From: Nitrososphaera sp.
GTDB lineage: Archaea; Thermoproteota; Nitrososphaeria; Nitrososphaerales; Nitrososphaeraceae
Length of the DNA stretch: 5,662 bases
Reading direction: 5' to 3'
NCBI GenBank assembly: GCA_023252395.1
Contig: JAJPDY010000089.1
Coordinates: forward strand, 1-5,662
Position numbers and translations under genes: made by a program. Shown here piece by piece: positions 5,391 to 5,662 of this stretch (position 1 is its first letter; every line of letters starts with the position of its first letter). Under the pieces are notes generated by a model. That model was not told the origin of the DNA. It saw only the letters and a list, made by a program, of their open reading frames with translations, and made no database searches.

Positions 5391-5662
5391 ATGAGAAAGG
5401 GCAGCAAACGCACCAAACGGACCGCAAAACGCAAGACAACTACTGCCAAGAGAAAGGTTGCAAGGAGGAAAAAGCCTACAGCAATCACAATTCGCAGGTC
5501 AAGCGGCAGGAAAGAAAAATTCAACGTCGACAAGATGGCTCAAACAACTGGCAGGTCAGGCGTGCCGTTTCTGATGGCAAGGGACATCGCAAAGAATGTT
5601 TCAAAAAAGATCAAGGCAGAAGCCAAGGGACGGGACAAGAAAACCGTGACAGCCGGCAGGGT
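5391..5662 (+). CDS. Lys/Arg-rich ATP-cone domain protein (3' truncated)
   Basis: The frame is open from ATG 5391 to the end of the window (90 complete codons), so the C-terminus is missing. Residues 2-28 are extremely basic, with 16 Lys or Arg among the first 28 and repeated short patterns such as KRTKRTAKRK. From residue 31, AITIRRSSGRKEKFNVDKMA, followed by GVPFLMARDIAKNVSKKI, matches the opening of an ATP-cone domain: a beta strand, the Arg-Lys-x-Gly-Arg-x-E/K-x-Phe core, Asp-Lys, and an amphipathic helix. ATP-cones bind ATP or dATP and control ribonucleotide reductases and the repressor NrdR. There is no zinc ribbon before the domain, so this is not NrdR, and no catalytic reductase region is visible. 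The basic tail suggests nucleic-acid binding, which is my inference. It is codirectional with cobA, 31 bases after its stop; a functional link is unproven. Confidence 0.7.
   Translation, partial: MRKGSKRTKRTAKRKTTTAKRKVARRKKPTAITIRRSSGRKEKFNVDKMAQTTGRSGVPFLMARDIAKNVSKKIKAEAKGRDKKTVTAGR

Noticed and set aside
5391..5475. Basic tail read as a histone or Alba-type chromatin protein
   Set aside because: The tail is histone-like only in composition. The following segment matches an ATP-cone, not a histone fold or Alba.

Overview
The window looks like a chromosomal segment of an ammonia-oxidising archaeon (Thaumarchaeota/Nitrososphaerota), probably of the Nitrososphaera soil type. I infer this from protein resemblance recalled from memory, moderately G+C-rich coding sequence with AT-rich gaps, archaeal TATA-like boxes a short distance before starts, mostly leaderless starts, and an anaerobic-type (early cobalt insertion) cobalamin gene set. 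No database search was run, so the lineage is inferred, not shown.

Layout from left to right: (1) 3-434 (+), the C-terminal end of a membrane protein, perhaps an ArnT/PMT-like glycosyltransferase. (2) 477-1547 (+), cbiG. (3) 1656-1886 (+), a 76-residue PRC-barrel-like protein with its own TATA box. (4) 1958-2716 (+), a two-domain cbiX, followed closely by (5) cbiC, ending at 3383 (+). (6) 3372-4742 (-), cbiA, whose stop end overlaps cbiC by 12 bases. (7) 4802-5359 (+), cobA/cobO, divergent from cbiA across a short AT-rich double promoter. (8) From 5391 (+) to the window edge, the start of a protein with a Lys/Arg-rich tail followed by an ATP-cone domain. No gap exceeds about 110 bases. I saw no rRNA, tRNA, CRISPR, insertion sequence or attachment site.

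Five genes belong to corrin-ring construction. CbiX inserts cobalt into sirohydrochlorin. CbiG opens the ring-contraction lactone of cobalt-precorrin-5A. CbiC moves the C11 methyl group to C12, giving cobyrinate. CbiA amidates the a and c side chains. CobA adenosylates the cobalt. CbiC, CbiA and CobA are near-consecutive steps. The methyltransferases (CbiL, CbiH, CbiF, CbiE/CbiT), CbiD and CbiJ are not in the window and must be elsewhere if the pathway is complete.

The least ordinary points are: CbiX has its catalytic histidine pair in the C-terminal half, with Arg and Lys at the equivalent N-terminal positions; a PRC-barrel-like small gene lies inside the cluster; and a highly basic ATP-cone protein sits beside cobA. 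I found no convincing evidence of an entirely new system.
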